Positions 27,594-37,935 of a stretch of DNA of 51,300 bases are shown in pieces; position 1 is the first letter of the stretch, and each line of letters begins with the position of its first letter. This stretch comes from Candidatus Zambryskibacteria bacterium RIFCSPHIGHO2_01_FULL_46_25 (GTDB lineage Bacteria > Patescibacteriota > Minisyncoccia > Phycocordibacterales > Zambryskibacteraceae): the NCBI GenBank assembly GCA_001825155.1, contig MHVH01000006.1:68939-120238 (forward strand), read 5' to 3'. The notes under the pieces were generated by a model, which saw only the letters and a list, made by a program, of their open reading frames with translations, was not told where the DNA came from and ran no database searches. The position numbers and the translations under genes are program-made.

Positions 27594-29783
27594 ATGCAAA
27601 GAGACTATCCATTGGAGAAGGTGCGCAACTTTGGAATCATAGCGCACATTGACGCGGGGAAGACCACCACTTCCGAACGCGTGCTTTTCTATACCGGTTC
27701 GCAACATAAAATCGGCGAAGTGCACGAGGGAGACACTACCACCGACTGGATGGAGCAGGAGCGCGAGCGCGGCATCACCATTACCGCGGCGGCTATCACT
27801 TGCTTCTGGCAACCGACATATAAAGGCCCGGCCTTAAGTACTGATTCCCAAGGCCGGGCCTTGGATGCGGACAAATACCGCTTCAATATTATCGACACGC
27901 CGGGACACATCGACTTCACCGTGGAGGTGAAGAGGTCACTCCGAGTGCTCGACGGCGCGGTAGTTGTCTTCGACGGTGTGGCGGGAGTAGAGCCACAAAG
28001 CGAGACTAATTGGCGTTACGCGGAAGAAGCACTTGTGCCGAGAATCTGTTTCGTGAACAAGCTCGACCGCACGGGGGCATCTTTCGAGCGCTCGTACCAA
28101 TCTATTTTGAGTCGGCTTTCGAAGAAGGCGGTGCGCATGCAAATTCCCATCGGCGAAGAAGAGAAACACGAAGGGGTCGTCGACCTTTTGAAGATGAAGG
28201 CCTTCTACTTCGAAGGCGAGATGGGCAACAAGGTTATCGAGAAAGAAATTCCCGAGAATCTCAAAGCCGATGCCACGAAGTATCGCGCCGAACTTGTCGA
28301 GCGCATTGTTGAGAATGATGAAACTTTGATGAACGATTATCTCGAGGGTAAGCAGGCATCGCTTACAGATTTGAAGCGTGTCATGAGGAAGGCGGTGATA
28401 GAGAACAAAATTTTCCCGGTTCTCGCTGGTTCCGCGCTTAAGAACAAGGGCGTCCAGCTTGTGCTCGACGCGGTGGTTGATTACTTGCCTTCACCTCTCG
28501 ACATCCCACCGATTAAAGGTACTCACCCTGTAACGGGCGAAGAAGTGGTGCGTCATGCTTCAGACGAAGAGCCCTTCGCGGCACTCGCCTTCAAACTCCA
28601 GGCGGACCCATTCGTGGGCCAGCTGACATTCTTCCGCGTATACTCCGGCACTATCGAGAGCGGCACTTATATTTATAATTCCACTACCGGCACCAAGGAA
28701 CGCCTCGGCCGTATCGTGCGCCTGCAGGCGGACAAGAGAGAAGAGGTGAAAAAAGTTTTTGCCGGAGAAATTGCCGCCGCCGTGGGTCTCAGGGACGCGA
28801 AAACTTCACACACTTTCTGCGATGAAGAGAACCCCATTGCTCTCGACCAGATTAAATTCCCCGAACCGGTCATATCTCTGCGTATCGAACCTAAGACCAA
28901 GGCAGACCAAGAGAAGATGGGCATGGCTCTTAAGCGCCTCTCGGATGAGGACCCGACATTCAAAATTAAATCCGACCAGGAAACTGGCGAGACCGTTATC
29001 ATGGGCATGGGTGAACTTCACCTGGAAATTATCGTGGACAGAATGAAGAGAGAATTCGGTGTCGAAGCAAATGTCGGCAAGCCGCAAGTTTCTTACAAAG
29101 AGACTATTCAGGGCGAAGCGGAAGTGGAGAACAAATATATCAAGCAGACCGGAGGCAAGGGACAATATGGGCACGTGAAGATTAAGATTAAGCCTCTGCC
29201 GGCTTATGACCCGGAGGAGAAGGTGCCGAAGAACGCGCATAGGGAACCCGGATTCGAATTCGTCGACGCCATCAAGGGAGGCGTTATCCCGCAGGAATTT
29301 ATCCCCGCCGTGGAGAAGGGCGTGCGCGAGGCTATGGACCGTGGCATTCTCGCCGGCTACAAGATGACAGACATTTCCTGCGAGCTCAACTACGGCTCCT
29401 ACCACGACGTTGACTCATCGGAAATTGCCTACAAGATTGCCGCTTCGCAAGCTTTCCAGGAAGCGGCAAAGAAGGCGAAGCCTGTGCTCCTCGAGCCTAT
29501 TATGAAAGTGGAAGTAGTGGTACCGGAGAAATTCATGGGCGACATTACCGGCAATTTGAGTGGCAAGCGCGGCCAGATAGAAGCAATGGAAGACCGCGGT
29601 GATCTCAAGGTAGTGAAGGCGAAAGTGCCTCTCTCCGAGATGTTCGGCTATGTGACCAATCTTCGCTCAATGACCGAGGGCCGAGGTTCCTCGACCATGG
29701 AGTTCGACCACTACGCTGTGGTGCCGCAGAATGTGGCGGCTACCATCATCGAAGCGAGAACCGGCTCGATGGCGAGGGTTTAG
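27594..29783 (+). CDS. fusA: elongation factor G
   Basis: NFGIIAHIDAGKTTTSERVLFYTG...DTPGHIDFTVEV. Confidence 0.98.
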   Translation: MQRDYPLEKVRNFGIIAHIDAGKTTTSERVLFYTGSQHKIGEVHEGDTTTDWMEQERERGITITAAAITCFWQPTYKGPALSTDSQGRALDADKYRFNIIDTPGHIDFTVEVKRSLRVLDGAVVVFDGVAGVEPQSETNWRYAEEALVPRICFVNKLDRTGASFERSYQSILSRLSKKAVRMQIPIGEEEKHEGVVDLLKMKAFYFEGEMGNKVIEKEIPENLKADATKYRAELVERIVENDETLMNDYLEGKQASLTDLKRVMRKAVIENKIFPVLAGSALKNKGVQLVLDAVVDYLPSPLDIPPIKGTHPVTGEEVVRHASDEEPFAALAFKLQADPFVGQLTFFRVYSGTIESGTYIYNSTTGTKERLGRIVRLQADKREEVKKVFAGEIAAAVGLRDAKTSHTFCDEENPIALDQIKFPEPVISLRIEPKTKADQEKMGMALKRLSDEDPTFKIKSDQETGETVIMGMGELHLEIIVDRMKREFGVEANVGKPQVSYKETIQGEAEVENKYIKQTGGKGQYGHVKIKIKPLPAYDPEEKVPKNAHREPGFEFVDAIKGGVIPQEFIPAVEKGVREAMDRGILAGYKMTDISCELNYGSYHDVDSSEIAYKIAASQAFQEAAKKAKPVLLEPIMKVEVVVPEKFMGDITGNLSGKRGQIEAMEDRGDLKVVKAKVPLSEMFGYVTNLRSMTEGRGSSTMEFDHYAVVPQNVAATIIEARTGSMARV
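27823..27862. repeat. in-frame palindromic insertion in fusA
   Basis: AAGGCCCGGCCTT-aagtactgattccc-AAGGCCGGGCCTT, perfect 13-bp arms. Confidence 0.85.
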
Positions 29784-29855
29784 TATTGCCTTTTTATAAA
29801 AATTGGTTCATAGTGCGGCAGGACACGGGCGAGAGCCCTTACAAGGAGCAGTTCA

Positions 29856-30257
29856 GTGAAAAGACTTCTCATGTTTTTCGTCGTCTACTCTATAACAGCG
29901 ACCGTCATCGGCGTGCATTTCGTCCGTAAGAACCATGCATGGCAACAGTCAGCAGAGGTCACGGTGGACCTCTTCCAGAACGCGAGGCTGGGGCGCATCG
30001 AGAAGATGGAGGTTACGCCGGAAGTTTTCCGGTCCGAACTGATTACCGCTCGGATCTGGTCGCGCAGACTCCAAAACGAGCTCGAGATGGCCAAGAAGGA
30101 GAACGAGGCGTATCGGCTTCTGGCGAAGCAGTTCGCCACGACCGTAATGCCACCGCCATCACGAGGGCTCCTCGTGATGGAACCGATTTCGGACGCCGAG
30201 TATGAGCCCAGCGGGCTCAAGTTCTACATGGAGGAATGTCTGGGACGCAAGTTCTAG
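29856..30257 (+). CDS. small membrane-anchored ORFan (133 aa)
   Basis: MKRLLMFFVVYSITATVIGVHFV TM, SD aaggagc upstream, terminator downstream. Confidence 0.55.
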   Translation: MKRLLMFFVVYSITATVIGVHFVRKNHAWQQSAEVTVDLFQNARLGRIEKMEVTPEVFRSELITARIWSRRLQNELEMAKKENEAYRLLAKQFATTVMPPPSRGLLVMEPISDAEYEPSGLKFYMEECLGRKF

Positions 30258-30277
30258 GCGCTCCGGCGCTTCACAAA

Positions 30278-30311
30278 GGGCGTCCCACCGCAGGGACGCC
30301 CTTGACTTTTT
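30278..30311 (+). terminator. terminator overlapping the next promoter
   Basis: agggcgtcccaccgcagggacgccct tgacttttt. Confidence 0.75.
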
Positions 30312-30330
30312 AATGGTTTGGGTGTATAGT
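30302..30330 (+). promoter_or_regulatory. promoter TTGACT-N17-TATAGT with GTTTGGGTG element
   Basis: ttgact ttttaatggtttgggtg tatagt. Confidence 0.7.
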
Positions 30331-30347
30331 AGAGATTGGAGGGTTCG

Positions 30348-30524
30348 ATGCCACAGTATCAGCTGTTTTTCACCGCCGCGTCGGACTTCGCGGCGCGGCA
30401 GATCGTCGGCGAGGTCGAAGGGATTGGCGGGGTCGTTCACATGGAGAGGGTGGCCGACAGGCCCCTGACTCTCCTGGAGATCGAAGAGATCATCCAGAAG
30501 CAGCGGGAGGAGGTCGCGAAGTAA
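30348..30524 (+). CDS. 58-aa ORFan
   Basis: MPQYQLFFTAASDFAARQIVGEVEGIGGVVHMERVADRPLTLLEIEEIIQKQREEVAK; SD ttggagg. Confidence 0.55.
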   Translation: MPQYQLFFTAASDFAARQIVGEVEGIGGVVHMERVADRPLTLLEIEEIIQKQREEVAK

Positions 30525-30625
30525 CCTCGCGGGCGGGAGGAGGAGGCGTCCAAGTGACGCCCCTTTACTTTTATACAGGGGTTGTATAATATGGCGCTTA
30601 CGTCTATAGGTGCCATGCTCTTTGA

Positions 30626-30641
30626 TCCGCCAGCTGGCGGA
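30626..30641. repeat. 16-bp perfect palindrome upstream of tuf
   Basis: TCCGCCAGCTGGCGGA; also present in recJ at 19237-19254. Confidence 0.8.
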
Positions 30642-30764
30642 CTCTCAATAAGGTATAGCACTTTTATGACGCGCTTATGAATCAAAGAAGGCAATGGTTC
30701 TCGCGCGCTTTCTTTTTTTCAGAAGAAGTTACTAACTACTATCTACTAATAACTAATTACTAAT

Positions 30765-31955
<1,191 letters not shown>

Positions 31956-32062
31956 TAATTTTGGAAGCACCAAATCCTAAACCCTAAACTCTAAATAATT
32001 TTCTAAATTTAAAATTTGGAATTTGTTTAGGATTTAGAAATTAGGATTTAGAAATTACTCGA

Positions 32063-32431
32063 ATGGCAACAAAAGTACCTAAAAAAACAAAAACGTCATC
32101 GAAAGCCAAGGCGGCTGAAGAAGCGACTGCCAAGTTGCGCATTCGAGTCATGGCGTACGAGTCGAAGATACTCGACCTCTCGGTCAAGCAGATAATCGAC
32201 ACCGCTCTCCGCTATGACGCGAAAATCCAAGGCCCGATTCCTTTGCCGACAGAGATAAAGAAATATACGGTGAACCGCGCGGCGTTCGTATACAAGAATG
32301 CGCGAGAACAGTTCGAGATGCGAATACACAAGCGGCTCATCGATATTCTGAATCCCAGCGCCAAGGTCATAGAAGCTCTGACTAACATGTCGCTTCCTTC
32401 TGGCGTGAACATAGATGTGAAAATGATATAG
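32063..32431 (+). CDS. rpsJ: 30S ribosomal protein S10
   Basis: IRVMAYESKILDLSVKQIIDTA...GPIPLPT. Confidence 0.95.
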   Translation: MATKVPKKTKTSSKAKAAEEATAKLRIRVMAYESKILDLSVKQIIDTALRYDAKIQGPIPLPTEIKKYTVNRAAFVYKNAREQFEMRIHKRLIDILNPSAKVIEALTNMSLPSGVNIDVKMI

Positions 32432-32439
32432 AAATAGAA

Positions 32440-32889
32440 ATGAAAGCCAAGAAAGTAAACATGACGCAAATATTCGACGAATCAGGGGAAGTTTTCCCCG
32501 TGACTATCGTCGTGTTACAGAACCAAGGGGAGGGCTTAGATGCCGATTCCCAAGCCCTCCCCTTGGCTGTAGGAGACATGATTACTGTTTCCGGCATTTC
32601 TAAAGGCAAGGGTTTCCAGGGGGTGGTCAAACGCCACAAGTTCGAGGGAGGCCGTCGCTCCCACGGCCAAAAGCATTCCGAGCGCGAGGCCGGCTCCATT
32701 GGCGGAGGCGGACGAGCGGGAGGACGCGTAGCCAAAGGTATGCGCATGGCCGGTCGGATGGGCGGAGAAAAAGTTACGATAAAGAACCTAAGAGTAATAA
32801 GAGTCGAGCCGGAAACTAGGGAAATCTTCATCCGGGGAGCTATTCCCGGCAGACGTGGAACGAAAGTAGAAGTAAGAAGTATGAAGTAA
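32440..32889 (+). CDS. rplC: 50S ribosomal protein L3, shortened (149 aa)
   Basis: MTQIFDESGEVFPVTIV...SKGKGFQGVVKRHKFEGG...SHGQKHSEREAGSIG. Confidence 0.95.
   Translation: MKAKKVNMTQIFDESGEVFPVTIVVLQNQGEGLDADSQALPLAVGDMITVSGISKGKGFQGVVKRHKFEGGRRSHGQKHSEREAGSIGGGGRAGGRVAKGMRMAGRMGGEKVTIKNLRVIRVEPETREIFIRGAIPGRRGTKVEVRSMK
32523..32566. repeat. in-frame palindromic insertion in rplC
   Basis: CCAAGGGGAGGGCTT-agatgccgattccc-AAGCCCTCCCCTTGG, perfect 15-bp arms. Confidence 0.88.
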
Positions 32890-32896
32890 GAAGAAT

Positions 32897-33577
32897 ATGG
32901 AAACCCCAGTCTACAACCAAACAGGCAAGGTGATTGGAAGGTTCGCGCTTCCCGAGAGTATTTTTGGTTTGCGCTGGAACGCGGACTTGGTAAAACAAAT
33001 TACCGACTCTATTCTTTCCTCGAGGAGAAAGAACGTTGCCCATACGAAAAATAGAGGCGAAGTAAGAGGAGGAGGCAAGAAACCTTGGCAACAGAAGGGA
33101 ACGGGTAGAGCCCGTCACGGCTCAACACGAAGTCCTATCTGGGTCGGTGGTGGTGTCACTCACGGTCCGAGAAACGAAAAGAATTATGCCCGCACGATTT
33201 CGAAGAGCATGAGAGTAAAAGCTCTTCACACCATCCTCGCCGAGAAATATCGCGATGGGGAGATACTCTTCGTCGATTCTCTCGCGCTCGCTGAGCCGAA
33301 GACGAAGTTTGCGGTGCAAGCTCTTGGCGGACTCTCGGAAGTGAAGGGTTTTGAAAAGATGTATTCCAAGAGGAAGAGCTCAGCGGCCATCGCGCTTGGA
33401 AGCAAGAACAAGGAGACTGAGAGAGCCTTCAAGAATCTCGGCAATGTTGAAGTGCTTGAAGCGAGGAACCTTGACCCCATAACACTTCTTCAGTACAAGT
33501 ATCTGGTTATCGAGAATCCGGAAGTTGCGTTCAAGGCTATTCCCAAAACTAAGAAAGCCAAGAAGCCGACAAACTAG
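32897..33577 (+). CDS. rplD: 50S ribosomal protein L4
   Basis: KNRGEVRGGGKKPWQQKGTGRARHGSTRSPIWVGGGVTHGP. Confidence 0.97.
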   Translation: METPVYNQTGKVIGRFALPESIFGLRWNADLVKQITDSILSSRRKNVAHTKNRGEVRGGGKKPWQQKGTGRARHGSTRSPIWVGGGVTHGPRNEKNYARTISKSMRVKALHTILAEKYRDGEILFVDSLALAEPKTKFAVQALGGLSEVKGFEKMYSKRKSSAAIALGSKNKETERAFKNLGNVEVLEARNLDPITLLQYKYLVIENPEVAFKAIPKTKKAKKPTN

Positions 33578-33578
33578 C

Positions 33579-33872
33579 ATGCAGAAGCTAAATATAAAAC
33601 CGAATAATGTTCTCAAGGGACCTCGTATTACCGAGAAGGCCGCCATTTCCGCCGACAAGCACAATGTCTACGTTTTCGAGGTGGAGAAATTTGCTACTAA
33701 GGCATCTATCATCGCTTCCATCAGAGATGCTTACAAGGTAGTTCCGACAGATGTTCGCGTGGTAAACATTCCGGCGAGAAAAGTTATTGTTAGAGGCAAG
33801 AGAGGCGTGAAAAGTGCGGTTAAGAAAGCGTATGTCGCGCTCAAAAAAGGCGATAAGATAGAACTTCTATAA
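33579..33872 (+). CDS. rplW: 50S ribosomal protein L23
   Basis: GPRITEKAAISADKHNVYVFEVEKFATKASI. Confidence 0.93.
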   Translation: MQKLNIKPNNVLKGPRITEKAAISADKHNVYVFEVEKFATKASIIASIRDAYKVVPTDVRVVNIPARKVIVRGKRGVKSAVKKAYVALKKGDKIELL

Positions 33873-34711
33873 TGAAACACTACAAGCCCACAACAAAATC
33901 CCGCCGCAACACCTCCGGCATCGATTATCGGAAGATTGTTACAACGAGCGAGCCGCATAAAGCTCTGACCAAGGGCTTCCACCGGGGCACAGGCAGGAAT
34001 AATACCGGACGCATCACCACTCGCCACAAGGGAGGCGGGCATAAGAGATTGCACCGGGATGTTGATTTCCTTTTCGACAAGTTCGACGTGCCATTTGTCA
34101 TAAATACGGTTGAGTATGATCCGAGCCGCTCGGGCTTCATCGGTCTCGTGACGTACAAAGATGGCGAGAAAAGATACACCCTTTTGCACAACAGCGCCAA
34201 GGTGGGAGATGAGAATGTTGTCTCCGAGAAAGCGCCCATAATCCCAGGCAACCGCATGCCTCTAGGCAATATGCTCGTGGGCACATTCGTTTACAACGTG
34301 GAGCTCAAGCATCGGGGTGGCGCCAAGCTTGCTCGTTCGGGCGGAAACTACGTGGAAATTCTCGCCAAGGACGGCGGTTACGTGGATGTGAAGCTTCCTT
34401 CAAGCGAAGTGAGGAAAGTGCCCGCCAACGCGTGGGCAACCATAGGCGAAGTTTCCAATAACGAAAACAGGCTCGTGAAGCTCGGTAAGGCCGGACGTTC
34501 ACGCTGGCTCGGCATCCGTCCGACCACCCGCGGCACAGCCATGAACCCTGTTGATCATCCGCACGGCGGAGGTGAAGGTAGACAGGGTCGCGGTCGCCGA
34601 CGCGCCATCTCTATCTACGGCAAGCCTACTGGCAAGGGTCAGAAGTCCCGCCGAGCCAAGAAATATTCAAACAAGTTTATTGTTAGTCGCAGAAGGGTAG
34701 GAAAACGCTAG
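33872..34711 (+). CDS. rplB: 50S ribosomal protein L2
   Basis: GRNNTGRITTRHKGGGHKR...NPVDHPHGGGEGR. Confidence 0.98.
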   Translation: MKHYKPTTKSRRNTSGIDYRKIVTTSEPHKALTKGFHRGTGRNNTGRITTRHKGGGHKRLHRDVDFLFDKFDVPFVINTVEYDPSRSGFIGLVTYKDGEKRYTLLHNSAKVGDENVVSEKAPIIPGNRMPLGNMLVGTFVYNVELKHRGGAKLARSGGNYVEILAKDGGYVDVKLPSSEVRKVPANAWATIGEVSNNENRLVKLGKAGRSRWLGIRPTTRGTAMNPVDHPHGGGEGRQGRGRRRAISIYGKPTGKGQKSRRAKKYSNKFIVSRRRVGKR

Positions 34712-34822
34712 TAAATAATAAGTAGTAAATAGAAGTAACAAAGTTCCCATTAGGGGATTTTGTTTTGTCAGAAATCACTACTCACATCGTCTCTTGCGTA
34801 TGTAGATACAATGTATATACTT

Positions 34823-35062
34823 ATGCCAATGACTACTAAAATACGCAAATGGGGCAACAGCGCTGCGGTGCGCATACCCAAAATAGCTATGCGTAAGGGC
34901 GGATTTCGCTATGGGAGTGAGGTAGAAATAACTCTCAAGCCTATCTACAATAAATACAATTTAGATGAGCTCATAGCTAGTATCAATCCAAAAAATCGAC
35001 ATCCGGAAACAGATTGGGGTCCTGACGTTGGTAAGGAAATTCTACCAGAATGGGGAGAGTAA
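34823..35062 (+). CDS. MazE/AbrB-type antitoxin
   Basis: TTKIRKWGNSAAVRIPKIAMRKGGFRYGSEVEI. Confidence 0.85.
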   Translation: MPMTTKIRKWGNSAAVRIPKIAMRKGGFRYGSEVEITLKPIYNKYNLDELIASINPKNRHPETDWGPDVGKEILPEWGE

Positions 35063-35391
35063 ACTATATACCAGAGCGAGGGGATATCGTGTACACATCG
35101 TTTAGTCCCACAAAAGGTCACGAGCAAAGAGGTCGCCGTCCTGCATTAATATTGTCTACGCATGCCTACAATCTCCGTAGCCAACTGGCTATAATGTGTC
35201 CCGTCACCTCAACCATTAGAAATTCACTTTTCGAAGTGATCATCGAAACTCCAAAAGTTAAAGGAGTAATCTTAAGCGATCATGTCAGGTCAATGTCCTG
35301 GAAAATCAGAGGAGTGAAGTTTGTTTCCAAGTGTCCGGCAGATATTTTGCATGAAGTATCAGGTAAACTTGTAGTATTAATTCAAGGATAA
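35050..35391 (+). CDS. MazF/PemK-type toxin
   Basis: YIPERGDIVYTSFSPTKGHEQRGRRPALILS...CPVTSTIR...ILSDHVRSMSW. Confidence 0.92.
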   Translation: MGRVNYIPERGDIVYTSFSPTKGHEQRGRRPALILSTHAYNLRSQLAIMCPVTSTIRNSLFEVIIETPKVKGVILSDHVRSMSWKIRGVKFVSKCPADILHEVSGKLVVLIQG

Positions 35392-35478
35392 TAACTGGAA
35401 TAATTTGACTGTCGCGCTCGGGTCTAATATTATCTGGAAGGACTTTGTATAAACGCAATATTTTACGTTGGGGGGTAT

Positions 35479-35817
35479 ATGGAAAAATCGGAATTCCTGC
35501 GTGGGCTCATGAATGCCAAGGAAGCGTATCACAGAGATCGGATGACGGGCGTTCGGGCGGCGAGTGCTGCCGCGTGTGCGAAACAGTTCGGCATTTTGCC
35601 GAAGAGGGCGCACGAACGAAGTCCGATTCCGGCGGCGATCCGCAAGCTTCAAGCTCCCCGGAACTGCGGGAAGCTTACGATCGATGAGTATCTGATGATC
35701 GAAACGTGTTGGGAAGAGTTCCTGGCACAGACGATCTTCTGGCGGCGGGTTGCCCGCTGGCTGAGAATGCTCTTCTATCGGACTCCAGCGTCGGTGACTG
35801 TGAACATCCAGTCTTGA
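35479..35817 (+). CDS. ORFan, 112 aa, GC-rich
   Basis: SD ggggggtat before ATG; strong terminator downstream. Confidence 0.5.
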   Translation: MEKSEFLRGLMNAKEAYHRDRMTGVRAASAAACAKQFGILPKRAHERSPIPAAIRKLQAPRNCGKLTIDEYLMIETCWEEFLAQTIFWRRVARWLRMLFYRTPASVTVNIQS

Positions 35818-35822
35818 ATTCG

Positions 35823-35856
35823 GGCGGCGCCACACCGTGGCGCCGCCGTTGCTTTT
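35823..35856 (+). terminator. rho-independent terminator
   Basis: ggcggcgccacaccgtggcgccgcc gttgcttttt. Confidence 0.85.
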
Positions 35857-35976
35857 TATAATATTTCCTGTAATGTATTCCTCGTAAGGTCAAAGATAGC
35901 TGGCATTCCATAAGTCCGGCCGAGATCAGAAACTCCTTTGCCTTATACGTGCGATTAACAGCTTTAGCTATTTTGA

Positions 35977-36465
35977 ATGGCTATAACAAAGCAGAAGAAA
36001 GAGGAGATAGTCGATAAGCTCAAGAGCGCTTTCAAGAGCGCCACTTCGGTTATCTTCGTGAACTTCAAAGGGCTCTCTGTCAGCAACACCACAAACCTGC
36101 GCCGCACTCTCAAAGAAGGAGGCGTATCTTATACTGTGGTCAAGAAGACTTTGACAGACAGAGCGCTCGACGCGGAGAAGTTTGAAGGTGACAAGCCTGA
36201 ATTACCGGGTGAACTCGCGCTCGCTTGGGGCGATGACCTCATCGCTCCCGCCCGCGAGGTGTACGACTTCATGAAGAAGTTTCCGGAGAATCTCAAGATT
36301 CTCGGAGGTATCTTCAAGGGCAAGTATGTCGCCGCGGAGGAAGTGCTTGAGATGGCGAAGATTCCGACGCTCGATGTGCTTCGGGGTAAGTTCGTGAACA
36401 TTGTGAACTCGCCAATTCAGCGATTTGCTATCGCACTGAATGAAATCGCTAAATTGCGCTCGTAA
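35977..36465 (+). CDS. rplJ: 50S ribosomal protein L10
   Basis: MAITKQKKEEIVDKLKSAFKSATSVIFVNFKGLSVSNTTNLRRTLKE. Confidence 0.95.
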   Translation: MAITKQKKEEIVDKLKSAFKSATSVIFVNFKGLSVSNTTNLRRTLKEGGVSYTVVKKTLTDRALDAEKFEGDKPELPGELALAWGDDLIAPAREVYDFMKKFPENLKILGGIFKGKYVAAEEVLEMAKIPTLDVLRGKFVNIVNSPIQRFAIALNEIAKLRS

Positions 36466-36567
36466 TTATCAATTTACAATTCTCAATTTTCATTGAATTT
36501 CCAATGACCATTGAAAATTAAAAATTGATTGAAAATTCTAAATTAAAAATTGAAAATTAATAATCCC

Positions 36568-36936
36568 ATGTCAGACAAATTACAAAAAATTCTTACTGAA
36601 GTTGAAGGTCTCACTGTTCTTGAATTGAATGAACTGGTGAAGGCCTTCGAAGAGAAGTTCGGCGTCTCCGCCACGGCGGTAGCAGCTGGTCCGGCAGTAG
36701 CCGCGGGTCCCGCGGAGGAAGAGAAGTCGACAGCCGATGTCGAGCTCACCGATGGTGGTGCCAATAAGATTGCCGTCATCAAGGTGGTCAAGGAAGTGCT
36801 TGCTCTCGGTCTCAAGGAAGCCAAAGACCTTGTCGATGCCGTTCCCTCTATGCTCAAAGCGGGTATGAAGAAAGAAGAAGCCGCCGAATTGAAGAAGAGA
36901 ATAGAAGAAGCGGGTGGAAAGGTAACATTGAAATAA
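36568..36936 (+). CDS. rplL: 50S ribosomal protein L7/L12
   Basis: [31 protein letters not shown]. Confidence 0.96.
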   Translation: MSDKLQKILTEVEGLTVLELNELVKAFEEKFGVSATAVAAGPAVAAGPAEEEKSTADVELTDGGANKIAVIKVVKEVLALGLKEAKDLVDAVPSMLKAGMKKEEAAELKKRIEEAGGKVTLK

Positions 36937-36960
36937 CACACAGGATTTTCCTGTATAGAG

Positions 36961-36992
36961 AAAAGCACTACGATATATCGTAGTGCTTTTCA
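36961..36992 (+). terminator. rho-independent terminator
   Basis: aaagcactacgatatatcgtagtgctttt. Confidence 0.85.
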
Positions 36993-36999
36993 ACTTCAT

Positions 37000-37326
37000 T
37001 TAAGAGTGGTCCTTAACTATGGCTAGACGTTCAGCCAAGTCTTCGAGAAAAGTCAGTAGCAACTCGCTTGCTGTAAAAGTTGTACCAGCTGGCACGTAAT
37101 TTCTATCGAAAGATAATCGTGATAGAACAACCTCGTAATCTTGTTTGAAATTACGTGGGCCAGGAATTTTTAAGCAGAATTTTTTGTCACCCCTTTCACC
37201 TCTGTTCGATAATTCGATCATTTCTTGACCTCCTGCAAGACCGAGCAAGTTTTTGGCAAGCAATTTCTCCAGTTCGCTCAGCTCATCTAAATTCAGATTG
37301 AGGCCTTTTAGAGTTTGGTGAATCAT
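37000..37326 (-). CDS. hypothetical protein (108 aa) downstream of a SAM-I-like riboswitch
   Basis: MIHQTLKGLNLNLDELSELEKLLAKNLLGLAGG...; SD ctggagaag. Confidence 0.6.
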   Translation of the reverse strand: MIHQTLKGLNLNLDELSELEKLLAKNLLGLAGGQEMIELSNRGERGDKKFCLKIPGPRNFKQDYEVVLSRLSFDRNYVPAGTTFTASELLLTFLEDLAERLAIVKDHS

Positions 37327-37342
37327 TTTCTTCTCCAGCAAA

Positions 37343-37369
37343 GCAAAACCGCCGATATGGCGGTTTTGC
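37343..37369 (-). terminator. expression-platform terminator of the riboswitch
   Basis: gcaaaaccgcc-atatc-ggcggttttgc on minus strand, then T-rich, directly upstream of the SD. Confidence 0.75.
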
Positions 37370-37387
37370 GAATTAGGCTTCCACCTC

Positions 37388-37514
37388 CACATCATCTCTC
37401 CTCGGGTCCACCTTTGCTAAAGCTTCGGCGGGACAAGGCTGAATGGAGCACCCAACTCAATGGGTTGCTGGAGCGTCACAGGGTCAGTACCCTCGGCTCA
37501 CTCTTGATAATATG
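37388..37514 (-). promoter_or_regulatory. SAM-I (S-box)-like riboswitch aptamer
   Basis: Minus strand: catattATCAAGAGtgagccGAGGGtACTGaCCCTgTGAcgctccaGCAACCcattgagttGGGTGCTccattcagcc...GATGATGtg; P1 CATATTATC/GATGATGTG, P2 AGGGT/ACCCT, P3 ACCCA/TGGGT. Confidence 0.85.
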
Positions 37515-37605
37515 AAATTGTGAAAGAACAACACTACTATAGTAGCTGACGTAATAGGATTGTCAATTCGTCATAAGACTTGACATGTCATGGTACAATA
37601 GCAAC

Positions 37606-37935
37606 ATGAACATACAACAGGCTAAGGCCAACCTGGAAAAATTCCTGGGGGATAGGATGTTAACTTTCTCTATCATGAAGTATCAAAATGGTGAGTGGGT
37701 GGCTGAATGCAACGAGCTTCCAGCCATTATGACCGGAGGTATGGGGGACGACGTTGCTGAAATGGACAGAATGATAAGAGACGCCATTCTTACAGCAGCA
37801 GGAATCGATCCAAAATATTCTCAACAGGTTCTGAGGTTTGTTGATCTAAAAAGCCCCTTCCGCTGGGGTACAAACTTGTTCTCCCATTCATCAATGAGGA
37901 CTGCCGAGCGGGAAGCGGAGTATGTCATCGCCTAA
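37606..37935 (+). CDS. HicB-like antitoxin
   Basis: FSIMKYQNGEWVAECNELPAIMTGG...AEMDRMIRDAILTAAGI, paired with the downstream HicA-like ORF. Confidence 0.5.
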   Translation: MNIQQAKANLEKFLGDRMLTFSIMKYQNGEWVAECNELPAIMTGGMGDDVAEMDRMIRDAILTAAGIDPKYSQQVLRFVDLKSPFRWGTNLFSHSSMRTAEREAEYVIA

